Below are positions 21,941-35,200 of a DNA stretch of 64,000 nt, in pieces. Made by a program: the position numbers and the translations under genes. The stretch's first letter is position 1. Each line of letters begins with the position of its first letter. The notes beneath the pieces were generated by a model. The model was not told where the DNA came from. It saw only the letters and a program-made list of their open reading frames with translations, and did not search any database. The stretch comes from Lotus japonicus (taxonomy: Eukaryota > Streptophyta > Magnoliopsida > Fabales > Fabaceae), in NCBI RefSeq assembly GCF_012489685.1, contig NC_080042.1:81902983-81966982 (forward strand), in the 5' to 3' direction.

Positions 21941-24900
21941 ATGGAAATCCAAAGCAGCTCTTCAACTCCGATGATATGGAAATATGATGTGTTTGTGAGC
22001 TTTAGAGGTGAAGACACAAGAAACAACTTCACTGATCATCTGTTTGGTGCTCTCTATGACAAAGGCTTTGTTCCTTTCAAAGATGACACCATGCTAAGAA
22101 AAGGTAAAAATATATCCACTGAGCTTAAACAAGCCATTGAAGGATCACAAATTCTGATTGTGGTCTTCTCAAAAAACTATGCTTCTTCCACATGGTGCTT
22201 ACAAGAACTGGTAAAAATTGCTGATTGCATTGAAGGAAAGAGGCAGACTGTTCTGCCTGTTTTCTGTGATGTGACTCCATCTGAGGTGCGGAAACAAAGC
22301 GGAAATTATGGAGAAGCTTTTCTGAAGCATGAAGAAAGATTCAAAGAAGATTTACAAATGGTTCAAAGATGGAGGGAAGCTCTAGCACAAGTGGCCGATC
22401 TCTCTGGATGGGATGTAACAAATAAGTAAGTTTCAATAAAACTTCAATGGTTTCATTGAATTTTTTTAATTAATTACAGAAGCATTTGCCACAGTTTATG
22501 CCTTTTTAATGCCAATTTTGTGCTGTTGGAAGTGAGTTCTAATAATTTCATTAAAATAAAATATTATGTCTTTTCATATTTATATATACATATATTATGT
22601 TTAGGGATGTCAAGCAAATATTCAGTGTTTTTGTCTTTTGATCTTTTAGGCCACAAGATGCACAGATTGGAGAAGTAATTAAACAAGTAACATGCACATT
22701 GAGTTACAAGTTTTCAACTATACCGGATGATGTAGTTGGGATACAGTCACCGTTGAAAGAATTAGAAAAACTTCTAGTTTTGGACTCGAATGGTGATGTT
22801 CGAGTGCTAGGGATTTGTGGAATGGGTGGACTAGGAAAGTCGACTCTTGCTACTTTTTTGTATCACAGAATCTCTAACCAATTTGATGCAACCTGTTTTA
22901 TTGATGATATAAGTAAACTTCTTAGGGAGCAGAGTGCAATGGAGGCTCAAAAACAAATTCTTAGTCAAACTCTAAATGAGGAAAATCTTCAGTTGTCAAA
23001 TCTTCCCACGACAACTAATTGGATACAAACTAGACTACGCCACAAAAAGGCCCTCATAGTTCTTGATAATGTCGATGAAGTGAAACAGCTGTACAAATTG
23101 GCTTTGAAACATGGATCTCTAGGTGCTGGAAGTAGAATCATCATAATTTCTAGGGATGAACATATCTTGAGAGAGTATCCAGTGGATGAAGTTTACAAAG
23201 TTCAACTCTTGAAAAGTCAAGATGCTCTTCAATTGTTTTGCATAAAAGCTTTCAAATGTGATGATGTAATGAGTGATGAATACATTGACTTGACGAATGA
23301 AGTCTTGGAATATGCTGGCCGCTTGCCATTAGCTATAAACGTTTTGGGTTCATTTTTGTTTGGCCGAGATGTTTCTGAATGGAGAAGTGCATTGGCTAGA
23401 CTGAGAGAATATCCAGAAAAAGATATAATGGATGTGCTTCGAGTAAGTTTTGATGCATTGAATGATGCAGAGAAGGAAATATTTTTAGATATTTCTTGTT
23501 TATTTGATGGAAGATTACCAAAGTATGAGAAGAAAATTCTGGATATTCGTGGATTTCATCCAGAAATTGGTATACCCGTTCTCATTGATAAATCACTACT
23601 CGTAGTTGATGATTATGGGAATTTCAAAATGCATGACTTGTTGAAAGAGCTGGGCAAGAAGATTGTTCGAGAAAACTCACCAAAAGAGCCGAGAAAGTGG
23701 AGCAGGTTGTGGGACTGTGAGGATTTCCACAATGTTATGTTAGAAAATCAGGTAAAGTATTTTTTGAACAAAATTGTATATCAACATTTTTCTATAATTT
23801 ATAATTCTGAAAGTCTAAAATTTTATCTCTTGTTCGCAATGTTATAGGCAACAAAGACTCTTCAAGCAATAATTATTAAACATTGGGATTCAGAGTTTTT
23901 AGAAACAACCATGAGGGCTGATGCTTTGTCGAAAATGAGCCACCTTAAGTTGTTGATTCTTGAAAATGTGAACTTTTCTGGAGGTCTCAATCATCTTTCA
24001 AATGAATTAGGATACCTTCATTGGGAAAATTATCCTTTCAAGTGTTTGCCACCAAGTTTTCAACCATATAAACTTGTTGAATTGATCATGCCTCATAGTA
24101 GCATCAAACAACTGTGGGAAGGCACAAAGGTATTGCAAACTACTATTTTTTAATTTTGTATTTTCTTTAAGTGTATGAATAAAAAGACAAATTATCTTAT
24201 TTACTTTCCTCTTTCTGAGTTACTTAAAGAAACAAAAAGAAAGGATTATTAATTTTGTTTCCTACTATTGTCATTCACTGCAGCCTCTACACAGTTTAAA
24301 ACGTATGAATCTCTCTGACTCCAGAAGTCTTATTAAGCTACCGGATTTTACGGAGGCCCCAAATCTTGAGTCCCTGAATCTTGAAGGATGCATAAAACTT
24401 GTGCGGATCAATGAGTCCATTGGCACCCTAAGAAAGCTTGTCGGTTTGAACTTGAAGGATTGTATAAATCTAGTCAGCATTCCCAGTAGCATTTTTCATC
24501 TCAGTTCTCTTGAAGGTCTAGATCTTTCTGGCTGCTCAAAATTACGTAGCATTAATCTGTTAAATGAAGGTAGTATCCAAAGGAAGCCATCTTCATCCTT
24601 CTACAGATTTCTAAAGTTCCCCATCCATTCTCGGAGACATGAAGATTCAGTTCGTTCATTGCTGCCTTATTTGCCTCGTTTACCATGTTTGAAATGGCTT
24701 GACCTAAGCTTCTGCAATCTTGTTCAGATCCCTGATGCTATTGGGTTGTTACACTCTTTAGAATACCTAGATTTGGAGGGAAACCATTTTGTTACACTAC
24801 CTTGTAGCATTAAACAACTTTCAAAACTTAGATGTTTGAACTTGGAGCATTGTAAGGAGTTGAGATATTTGCCTGAGCTCCCATCAAGAAGTCAGAGCGA

Positions 24901-25649
24901 GAGACAGGTCGATTGGGCAAGATTGTGTATTTTCAACTGCCCCAAATTATGTCTGACAAAGAGCTTTTATAGAATCGTTTTTTCTTGGATGATCCAATCT
25001 GCTAAGGTGCCTACTCGATCCCTATCTCTGTTTTGCTCTCTTTTGGCTGCAAGTAAACTAACACTTAACTTATTTTTCTTGGTACCAGCTGCTCATGCAA
25101 TCCTCTTTCTCCTCCTGGGATTCATTGGATGCAATTCAAATTGTTATTCCTGGAGGTGAAATTCCAAGGTGGTTCAGCGAGCAAAATGTGGGTAATTCAA
25201 TACGGGTGGATTTATCTCCCGTTATGCGGAACCAAAATTGGATAGGTCTTGCTTGCTGTTTTACATTTGTCACGCATAAAGATCCAACTAATTTGAACGA
25301 TCCAATTTATTCTCTGTTTTACTGTTTGAAACATGAGCGGGACAGTTATGAAATTCCGATACTTTTCAGGGAAGATCTGATCACAGTTGAATTTGATCAC
25401 ATGGTGCTACTCTATTTTAATCGGGAACGATTAATCAATTCGAATCAATTAGTCGAATTTGTATCTATTGACACGCATCCCCAAGAATTGCATGTCGAGG
25501 TGAAAAAGTGTGGGCATAAGTGGGTATATGAGGAAGATTTGGATCAATTAATCCACAGTATGGAGCACAATGGGAATTCGTCTGTTCTAGAGGGCAATCT
25601 CTTAACAAACGAGTCACCAGATGAGCTAAATCATGGAAAAGCAGCTTAG
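21941..25649 (+). CDS. TIR-NB-LRR disease-resistance protein, copy 2 (intact)
   Basis: Exons: 21941-22425, 22650-23751, 23848-24129, 24284-25006 and 25089-25649, all GT-AG with compatible phases, giving 1,050 residues. Exon 1 is the TIR domain (DVFVSFRGEDTR; catalytic Glu 89 in WCLQEL). Exon 2 is NB-ARC: P-loop GMGGLGKST at 219-227, kinase-2 LIVLDNVDEV, RNBS-B GSRIIIISRDEH, GLPL variant GRLPLAINVLGS and FKMHDLL. Exons 3-4 encode leucine-rich repeats (YLHWENYPFKCLPPSF; LESLNLEGCIKL). Exon 5 is the post-LRR C-JID (VIPGGEIPRWFSEQNVGNS). One exon per domain is the usual TNL layout. Effector recognition would trigger oligomerisation and TIR NADase signalling through EDS1. No signal peptide is seen, so it should be cytoplasmic or nuclear. 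No nonsense or frameshift was found. Confidence 0.93.
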
Positions 25650-26639
25650 CAATTTCATTTCAGATACATTTCTGTCAAACAAATTCTTATCCATTTCAGG
25701 TAAGACTTAATCCAGCAAGGTTCTGTTATTTTAATATTTTTAAGCATTTACAAATACTCTGTTTTATGCATGATGATACTGTAATTTGTTTCCCATTTTC
25801 ATGGATTGTCATGAATCAAATGTAGCAAGTTGTCAAGATCTCAGGGAGAAAAGGTACAGACTCGACTCTGGCATAGAAAAGGTAGATATTTCTAACAAGA
25901 ATCCATTGTTTGTATGGAAGCTATTAGGAGTTCTATTTTTTCTTATCAGTTTATGAGATTAAATTATTTTACAACTTTTAAACACAATTCTGGAAAGGAG
26001 AAAAAAGACTACAGCACTTTACTAGTTTAGTAAGAAAGTGCTAATAATATTCCCATAATCACGTGAGATATCCTGATAATTCATGTGAATTTCTTATTCA
26101 CTGATTCAGATATATTAATGTGTGTGTCCTAGCTAGCTCCATGGTACCTTGTTTAGCACACTCACTGACTTAAATAAAATGTGTTTGCAGTAGTCATGAA
26201 CTATAAAATTGATTGAAGTTTCCGAATGTATGTAAACTCTCGTTCTTTTAATTTTTCTTAAGCCAAAACACTATTGTAGAAACCCAAAATTTTCATCACT
26301 ATCTGTAAGGACCTATTAACTTGGAAGAAGAGACAGATAAAATAGTAAACTTTAACAAATTTGAGGGACCATGTGCTCTCTATCTTGAAACCCTGAAGAG
26401 GAAGCATTTTTTTGCCTTCAGGGCTTGTAATAGTAGAGCTGCCTAGCTAGCTCCATGTTGGAGGAAAATTTAGCTGAATGGCTTATGGGAATCAAGGCTC
26501 GTTCAGTAATTCAATGCATTTTTGGAATTCTGTAGCACGGTTTATAGATGCTTCATTAACCATTGCATATATGAATGATTACTAGAGGCATTTGTTACTA
26601 GAGGCACTTGTTATCTTTTTTCATTTTCATCCGGTTGGT
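25650..26639. other. 3' region of TNL copy 2 and spacer
   Basis: This probably includes the TNL 3' UTR; a possible further exon or UTR intron lies near 25820-25875, where CAAGTTGTCAAGATCTCAGG follows an acceptor-like AG. The remainder is AT-rich with no ORF or family similarity. Confidence 0.45.
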
Positions 26640-27430
26640 AAAATTTTAGTTGTGTTTGATTTGTTTTGGGTTAGTTGCTGATTAACTGGGTGAAGCATAT
26701 AGGTAGATCTGTACATGATACTAAATTGATAAAGATCTTTGTGCTTTGTGAGGAGGCTAATAATTATGCAGTTTGCCTGAATTCATATTTTTTACTGTGC
26801 TGAGTGTATATTGGATAAGATGTGAAAACAATCTGAAAAAATCAATTTTATTTCCATGAGAAATTAGTTGAATAAGAGTCAAGGCTTGTCTCATGAGTTA
26901 TGACTCTTATGAGGGAAATGAGGCATCCTTCATGCACACACTGGAATTTGGTTCTCAAATATTTGCCACTGCTTGTTTTGTTCAATCTCTACAGATTTCC
27001 TTTGCTAAGTTGTTATTCATTTGTTACTGTCCTGCATCTTTAAGTATAACTTCCCTTTGCAATCTTTTGCATATTTGACTTCATAATCCGTAGTCTATTG
27101 GGGTTGAAACCTTATCTGAATGTGATTGTCAATTCTCTTTCAAGCATCTTAACATGTCTTGTTAACCATCTTCCCTTCTGTGATGTTTTTTTTTCTTTAC
27201 ACAGGTTTCTTTCCTTGCCGGAAGGTGTTCTTTGTTTGATTGCTGCGGCGCATTCTGTGCGAGTATCTTCTACTTTACTTTCATTCAACAACACATAAGG
27301 GCCTTGAGGGCTGTAACCACATCCTCCTTGTCTAGTTGTCTTCATGATATGGCTGTGTAATTTTATCTTCAGTTGTTATATCCCTTTTGCCAACCAGATT
27401 TTCAGTGGATTTATGTAAATGCATTACTAC
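26640..27430 (+). pseudogene. TMEM45/DUF716 pseudogene 2 (intron and exon 2 relic)
   Basis: Bases 26640-27204 resemble the intron of pseudogene 1 (for example GGCTAATAATTATGC...GTTTGCCTGAAT and CTCTTT..AGCATCTTAACATG). Exon 2 begins about 27205 after TTTACACAG and reads LPEGVLCLIAA before frameshifts. Nucleotide similarity continues (AACACATAAGGGCCTTGA, CAGTGGATTTATGTAAA) and ends near 27430. Exon 1 and the last two thirds of exon 2 are missing. It is clearly more diverged from pseudogene 1 than the two TNL genes are from each other. Confidence 0.8.
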
Positions 27431-29035
27431 ACCATCTATGACCCTTCTTCAATTATATTCTCTAGTTGTATAAATGTCAAATTATCTTTACATGTTTTGC
27501 ACCTATTCTGCCAAATTCTATCCGAAGCTTAGATTCAACTGAGAAGAAGCCACCCCTTAAGAGGAACGCTTCATACCCAACTTTTTAACTCCATTTCATG
27601 GATTGTATAGCATCTTTAGTTTTATGTTGGGTCACTCCCCTTCAAGCTATGACCCATATCTTTCATTTGAAAAGAAACAAAAAAAGAAATACTAAAAGTT
27701 ATGACTGGGTAACTTCATAAATGGTAAATAAGGCAGGGATTTCAGAAAGGATACAACCTAACCTACCCATATGTGATGTTTTTATTGTCACCCAGTATCA
27801 CACAATATTTTTTCATATCAAATGGTAATTAATAATAATGAGTGTTAGTCACAGTGGTTAAAAGTGGTTGTTTGAGCCCCTGAAGTTTTCATTACATCCG
27901 AGTCAAACAAAATTGTCTCAATAGAGGATACTTATGATTAAAACGAAAAAAATGGTAATAACAAAAACACACTCATTTGTATATTTTATTAATTTTATTA
28001 AAAAGACAACTTCCCTCAATTTTCCTCTGTTCACAGGTTCTATGTCTCGAGTGAGCCCCCATTATGCCAAGAAGCATTTATGAACTAGAGTCTTAATAGC
28101 ATTTGGTAATGGAATCGAATAAAATCGGTCTTTGAGGGAGGTCTCTGAAGGCTCACCGTGACATAGGTTTTTCTGCTGATGAAGAGAGGATGATCTTAGG
28201 TCTCCATAGGGCCTATCCTAATTTATGTTGCTCGTCGGCGCTCCTTTTCCTAAAGACCCTCGCCCTTGGGTGTCTAAACGACGCAACTTCTTCAGTTGGG
28301 TCTGAAGGGAGATGTCCCCAGTGGCTATCTTTCTATAACTGGTTTTGGGTGTTTTTGTTCCGTTCACTATTAGCAAATTGGGGACATCTTGTTGTCCCCT
28401 TGTTTCGGGTTGTTGCGGTGCTGGCGAGGACTCGATGGTTGCTGCGGAGGTTGTGGTGGCAGAGAGGAGGAAAAGATGACGACCAAGGAAAGTCATTGCA
28501 ACAGGTAAACAATCGGCTTTAGGAGATTCGATTGAAGAGGTCGTCGAGATATCGATGGTTGAGGTTTCTCCTAAAGAGGGCTCTTCTCTGATTCTTACTA
28601 ATGCTTGTGGTTTTGATAGAGCTTTGACAAGAGCTCGTAGGGATTTTTTACCTGTAAAGCCGCTATGAGTTGTTCTTGTCGGGTCTAATGAGGAAGCCAT
28701 TCAGAGCCTTACTGACCACCTCATTGCTAAACATTCGAGGCTTTACAAAGTTCCTTAACGGGGTTGTTTTGGTTTGGCTATTCTTATGAGGTTAATTTTT
28801 GCTTTTCGTAGGTATTTTTCCTTAGGGGTTATGCTAGAGTTGTCTTGTTCCTTTTGGCCTTCTCTGGTTTCGCTTTTAGCTGTTTTGGGTGTTTTTTCTT
28901 GTTGGGGTAGTGGTGTTTCGGGGTTCTTTGTCCCGCTTTGCACCCTCTAGCGGTCTTTTTATTGTCGTTGTTGCAGGGTTCTATGTATTCTCTGCTTGAG
29001 GGTGCTGCTCAATATGATTTTATCTTTTAAAATAA
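27431..29035. other. spacer with degenerate coding-like relic
   Basis: Bases 27431-28030 show nothing recognisable. From about 28180 to 28980 the GC content rises, and open stretches exist on both strands (a 160-residue frame on the minus strand at 28218-28700; plus-strand frames broken by stops). The plus strand near 28530-28740 reads like a retroelement gag/LINE ORF (LTNACGFDRALTRARRDFLP), but I cannot place it in a family. It may be a dead LINE or LTR-element fragment. Confidence 0.35.
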
Positions 29036-30535
29036 TAACTATATTGAAAAAAGGAAAATTTTTACTTTTAATTTTATGTATATGCGTATTATTTGAAAAA
29101 ATGAAATCTCAAAATTATTAATGAAATATTTGAAAAAAAAAATTAAGTAAGTCTATAATATATATATATATATCAATCAGTCAAATTACCTTCAAAAAAT
29201 ATTAAAACATATATATTAATTTTTAGATTATATTAATTGGTAATGTCTTAATTATTTTAATACTGAATAAAATATGAAAAAAATATATAAAATTAAAATA
29301 TTAAATATTAAAATTAGTTTAAATATCAATTATCAATGAGAAAAATATAAAAATATTAAAATTCAATTCATTATTAAAAAATAATATAGTTAATGGCACA
29401 ATGATATTTTCTAAATATATCTAAGAAAGGGAAATTTTAAATATATTTTAATTTCTATGTATGTGTACATCAAAAAAATTCTATGTATACAAGTGTGATT
29501 TGAAAAAAAATTAAATACATAAAAACACCTAAATTAATATATTATATGCATATGTATTAGTGAAATTAACTTAAGAAAAATATTTAAATATATATATTAA
29601 TTTCTAAATTATAATAATTTTAAGTGTCATAATTATTGTAATACTGATTAAAAATATGATTAAAATATATATATATATATACATTAATCATTTATATAAA
29701 TTATTATAAACTAATAAAAAGCTTATTGCATTATATCAAAATTGACTTGAACCTATTAATGACAATACTAATTTATTTTGAATGAATATTTATATTATTA
29801 TTTTATTATATATTAATTCTAAAAATATCATAAATATAATTAATATTTAAACATTTAAATTAGTCAAATATTAATTAAATAAAAATTATTGCATTAATGG
29901 AAATAAAATACTTATCCATTACTAATGACTTTTTATATTTCTAATTGTATTAAGTACTAATTTGACTTCTCATACATATAATGAAAATATTAAATATTAA
30001 ATTAGTAAATCTATTAATTATCAACCAAAAAAAATTTAAAAAATGATAAAATTCAATGAATTATTAGAAAATAATATAGCTAATGACACAAAGATATTTC
30101 TAATTGTATTGAAAATGAATATTTAAATTCATGTTATTTACTTTTAATTTTTATGTATGTGCATATTTTTGAAAAAAAAAATAAATGCATAAAGAGACTT
30201 GAATTCGTTTGATATAGCACATATATCAGTAAAATTTACTTATGAAAAATATTATTATATATATGTAAATTCTATTAAATTTAAATGTTATAAATTATTT
30301 TCCCCTAAAAAAATGTTATAAATTATTTTAATATCGAATAAAATATGATATCTATATTATATATTAATCATTGCTACAAAGTATTATAAACTAACAAAAA
30401 ATTTATTGCACTAATAAAAATACTCACTAATTATTATTGACTTCTTATATTTTTAATTGTATTAAATATTAATTACAAAACCTCTCAATCATATAATTAA
30501 AATATTAAATATTAAAATTAGTTAAATTTTTTTGT
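29036..30535. repeat. degenerate AT-rich repeat array 1
   Basis: About 1.5 kb of extreme AT richness. A unit of roughly 100-130 bp (AAATATTAAATATTAAA, TTAGT, ... AAATTCAAT..ATTATTA, AAAATAATATAG.TAATG) is readable near 29300-29420 and again near 29980-30100, with a partial copy near 30495, so the period is around 0.6-0.7 kb. No ORFs. It may be an old satellite or a matrix-attachment-like region. Confidence 0.55.
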
Positions 30536-30910
30536 ATAAGAAGATAAATAAAAAGAAACCGCGGCCTAAGTGTTTGGAATCGAAGAAATCCGCTACGAGG
30601 AGATAAGTTATACCTTTTTCCTGAGCAGTTTGATTGACTTGCTATAATTGGTTAGGTGTTATCCATTGTGTTCAACATTCCTTCGACATTGTTTTCCGAT
30701 GAATCAAAAAAACATTCCTTCGACATTTTTCCTTCTCAAAATGATAAATTTATCATTCACATGCTTGTTAACATAAGTGTAATCGCATCCCAAACACATT
30801 TACTTTTGAAATTTCCTCCTATTTTCTCATTTTAAATTGAGAGTGTACAATAAGGTACATTTGTCATTTTGAAAACCAGACGAGTGTTGGAAAAAAAGAG
30901 AAAGCCAAAA

Positions 30911-31060
30911 GAACTTACACCAAAGAATCATCACCGATGACTACCAAGAGAACTTAATATCACATATCCACCCAAAGAGAACTTAATAGCAAGAGAGCAT
31001 ACACCGATAAATCATCACTGATGACTACCAAGAGAACTTAATATCACATATCCACCTAAA
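30911..31060. repeat. two-copy tandem duplication of ~62 bp
   Basis: The segment ending ATGACTACCAAGAGAACTTA, ATATCACATATCCACC occurs at about 30911-30972 and 30998-31059 with a few mismatches. The rest of 30536-31120 has no recognisable feature. Confidence 0.75.
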
Positions 31061-31124
31061 AGCTTAAGGCATTGAGTATATGGATTCCCCCTTTTATAAT
31101 TGTCTTGATTTAAACATTCTAAAT

Positions 31125-31268
31125 TAAAGTATGACTCTAAACTGGAGTTCTTTCTATTCCAACTCTTGCGAATAGAAAAAACTCATTGGCCAGCCCTCTA
31201 CCACTTGGTGCGCTGACCGTGGGGCGAATGATTAGTCTCACGGTTGTGGGATACCTTGGTCAAGACCA
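31125..31268 (-). repeat. SINE-like repeat, copy c
   Basis: Read on the minus strand: GACCAAGGTATCCCACAACC, GTGAGACTAATC, then GGTCAGCGCACCAAGTGGTA, GAGGGCTGGCCAATGAG and an AAGAGTTGGAAT segment that resembles a tRNA B-box. It matches the single arms of copies a, b and d. Confidence 0.55.
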
Positions 31269-32271
31269 AAAAAACTGACATTTGCATTCACAACTATCTC
31301 TCCGTCGTGTGAGCCATGACCTCATTACACTATGCTCCCTATTAGCAAAAACTACCCACGGCCTACACCACATTTCGCTCTCATTTCGCTCATTCCATCA
31401 AAGGGAATACGTCACTTATTGCCACTATATTGTTAGAAAGACTTTTGATACAAAGAGCCACATTGTGGTCACCACTTACTCTAAAACCACTAGTCCCGAC
31501 AAGAAAGGAACCTTTTTTTTTGTTGATACTAGTGTATCCACCGCCAACAACTATGACTAATCTCCTTGTCGCGAGTGCTCGCACTAAACGACAAAGAATT
31601 GGCGGCAAAATGTGTCACATTTCCACGAGCAAGGATCGGACCCCAACCTCGTGGTTAAGAAACAAGGTGAGCAACCATCACACCACAACTTATGGTTAAG
31701 AGACAAGGGGAACCTAAAGCATAAGAGTCAACACCAATCGGATAACGCCGAAAACCACCCCAAAAAAACCCAGACCCATCTCATCACCCCAAAACCTAAT
31801 CATTGGGTATGTAATCTTACCCATTTTAAAACCAACATGTCAACATGAGACTCCAGACTAACTTACATTCATAACAAGGAGTGTAATACCTGATAAAGTA
31901 AGAAATGTCAAAATAATGAGCATAGAAGTATACATAATTATTACCTGATTATTAGCAATGAAAATTATTCCTGCAAACAACCTCTAAAGCTCATACAAAA
32001 GCGCCAAACATGAAGTAATGTCATCACTTGGCATGCAAGTCGCAAGAGTCACAATTAACATTGGGATCTACGGTGTCCCATAGCATAAAATATTTTGCGC
32101 GAGCTATGAAGGAGTTTAACTTTGATCCTTTTCCCAAACACATCCAAGTCTAACACAGCAATTCAGCAAATACAAGAACAATATCCGAAATCAAATCCTA
32201 AATATAAGTCTATTGAGTCATGTTTTCTAGGATAAGATTTTTCACAGTAAGGAAGGTCCCAGTTCATATAT
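31269..32271. other. spacer 3' of the MOB1 gene
   Basis: Several short overlapping frames near 31280-31850 have no family resemblance. The right part is presumably 3' UTR and downstream sequence of the minus-strand MOB1 gene. I see no convincing poly(A) signal to choose. Confidence 0.4.
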
Positions 32272-35200
32272 CTAATATGGGACGATAATTGTTTCTATAA
32301 GCTCTTGAAGGGGAGCCAGCTCCTTTTTTTCAATCAACCCAAACTCCTGCACAAACAAGAACACTCCTTTAAAAAACAAGAAACTACAATTTTAGATCCA
32401 AAATCATCATTGGGAACAACATTAGCACCAAATGAGGATGACAATAAGCTCATTTACCTTATTAATTTAATTTTATGTTAAAGAATAGTTTCATATAGCC
32501 TTAGGGAGAAATAAAAGATGCATTCATAAAAAATTAGGAAGCCAAAGAGTTATTTTAACACACAATAAACAGGAGCTAGGAATGAGTGTCTTACACAGGT
32601 AAAGAGTATAAAATGCTTGAAGCATGTGTTGAGGTGAGCCTCCTCTTTGAGGCTCACAATTTTCTGAAAGTGAGAATGATATATGTGAGCATACACGCGG
32701 AACAACCGCTTGAAGATTGTCTTCACGACTTCGTTAAAGTTGGGAGGAAATGGTGAACCTACAAAAATCCACAGGTTATGGAACAACAGAATAAAATGAT
32801 GATGATGATGATGAGAGAAAATCTTTAGAAAGAGAGTATAAAATATTTACCAAGCTTCTGTGGGAATATGGATTCATCATCAAGCTGAGTTTCAATCCAG
32901 TCCATGAGATATTCAACATATTTTGGAGCAGTGACCTCAATGGGTCTCTTAATTTGTACACCATCAGCCCATCGATACTCATACCTAAGGTTGCAATAGA
33001 CAACGTAAGAGCCAAATATGAAAATTTCATACAGAATACAGATGAATTTTGAATGAACCAGTGATAGGAATTGTCATTAGCAACTATCGAATGATGCTTA
33101 TAAGAAAAACAAATGTGAGTGAAGTAATTTGATACCACTTCAAAGTCAAAAAGTCCCCTAAGGGCCCGTTTGGCATGCTGTATAGTATAAAGTCTGATAG
33201 TATTAGACCTGATTGTATTAGGCCTGATAGTATAAGGCCTAATAAAAATTTAATACTATACAACGTTTGGTGTGACATTGTATAACTTGTCGTATTGTTT
33301 AACTTAATACAATCATATGTTTGGTGAAGTAATGAATAATGATGGATAGTATAAAAATTAAATGTTTGTACAAAATTACCCTTCAACAAAATACTCTTTA
33401 AACAAATTTTATAATACTTGCCAAAATATTTTCTATGAACTACAAAAATTTAAATTCTAAATTAAATAACAATCTTCCTAATAGCACTATTTCTACAGTA
33501 CCCTAGATCATTCAGTGGAAGGTCATGGATCATATTTTTTTAAATAAAAGCCAAATGAAATTAAAGAGCTCTCAATATACAATCAGCGGAAAACTCAATA
33601 GTCAATATCACACCCAGGAAACTCAAGTGGCCAAGCCAAAACCCAACCCCATGTTATAAAGCACAAGTCCAAAAATAAAAAAGAGAAAAATTGGTTCCCT
33701 TTCCAATTGACAGATAGTACAGTCAGAACCTTGGTTCCCTTTCCCACAGGACAGTCACGCTCAGTAGCACAATAACAGATAACCTCGGTTCCCTTTCTAA
33801 TTGATAATAAGAAAAATTGAATATTTTTACCCAGGATTTGAGCCAAACCTAGAGAGAATATGTTATTTTTCTTTGAATCTTGGTGATATGAGGTTAAAAA
33901 AAGCCCAGAGGGTCAAGAGCCTGTAGAAATCAGGTTCTGGAAATTTCCCGGCAAGGCTTCGCCGGAGAAGAAGGCTGATAACGGCGGAAAGCGGCGGCGA
34001 AACTCGTCGGAGATGAAAACGCTAAAGGGGATTGTTCCTCTCTTCAATCTGATTACTATGGTGACATTTCCGTGGCCAATGGAGATCGGAGAGGAGAGAT
34101 ATCGTTAGTTGCAGGTTGAGTTGCTCGTCGAGGAAGCGTCCAGATCGCGGCGGAGCTTCCTCCGATGGGTTCCTGAGTTGTTCTTCTTCATGTTGGATGT
34201 TAGAAGCGGTGATTTTGTGGAGGTTTTGGGTCTGGTTCGAGAGCCACGGATCCCACAATCGATTTGGGGGAAAATTAAAACAGCGTGAAAGGTGAGAAGG
34301 TGAAAGGAAGAAGAAGAGGAGAAGGGGCTAGGAGAAAAAATAGATCAAAGGAGGAAGAAGAGGAACGTGGGAGGAAGAAGAGAAGGGTGAAAGGAGGAAG
34401 AAGATGAATGAAGGTATAGCAGAGATGGAGAGGAAAGCGTGACAACGTGAAAGATGAATGGGGCTAGGGTTGGAATATTTGTTAAGTAGCTAATACATCA
34501 AAACTTATCAGGCCTTATCCTTCTTTTGGGTGATGGATTAAGTTATCCATCATTTTAATGTATTAGAAGGGATTGATGGATAAAGTTATCCAATACGATG
34601 TAAGCTCCAAACAACTTATAAGGTCATAACGTATTGTATAAGCTTATACAATCAGGTCTAATACGGTGCACCAAACGGGCCCTAAGTATTGTCTAGACTC
34701 TAGAAAATGAACAACTGGCATGAATATCCAAAGTACAAGGATTTTGCAGACAGAGAACCAAAGATATGAACACACCATAATTGAACAAATTGCCACTTTG
34801 ACATCTATATGAAATATAAATATTTTTCTTTAGCAAAAAAAGTTTGTTGGCAGTTTGATAAATTGGGCATATATTTAAAACAGGCACAGAACAAAAATGA
34901 GGCAAGAAATAGACAAAAGTACCATAAGCATCCAGCATGAAATAATTAGCAAAACAGCAATAAACTGAAACTCAAATTCAACTCAAGGGGAGATACAAGG
35001 AGTTGACATTTAATGGCAAAGTGATATGAACTTTAACAACATAATCCACTTCACTATATTAAACTTACTTTTAAGATCATTAAGATATCTGTAACCTCTA
35101 AAGATACATTATCCACATGCTTCAAAGAGCTGAGTGATTTTCTCATTCTACAGCTAAGATAATTGATGTGATAAATGTCATCTGACTAAATTTCTAAAAG

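Noticed and set aside
28218..28700. 160-codon minus-strand ORF
   Set aside because: Low-complexity Ser/Thr-rich frame opposite a plus-strand frame that looks more coding; no recognisable domain, so kept only as debris.
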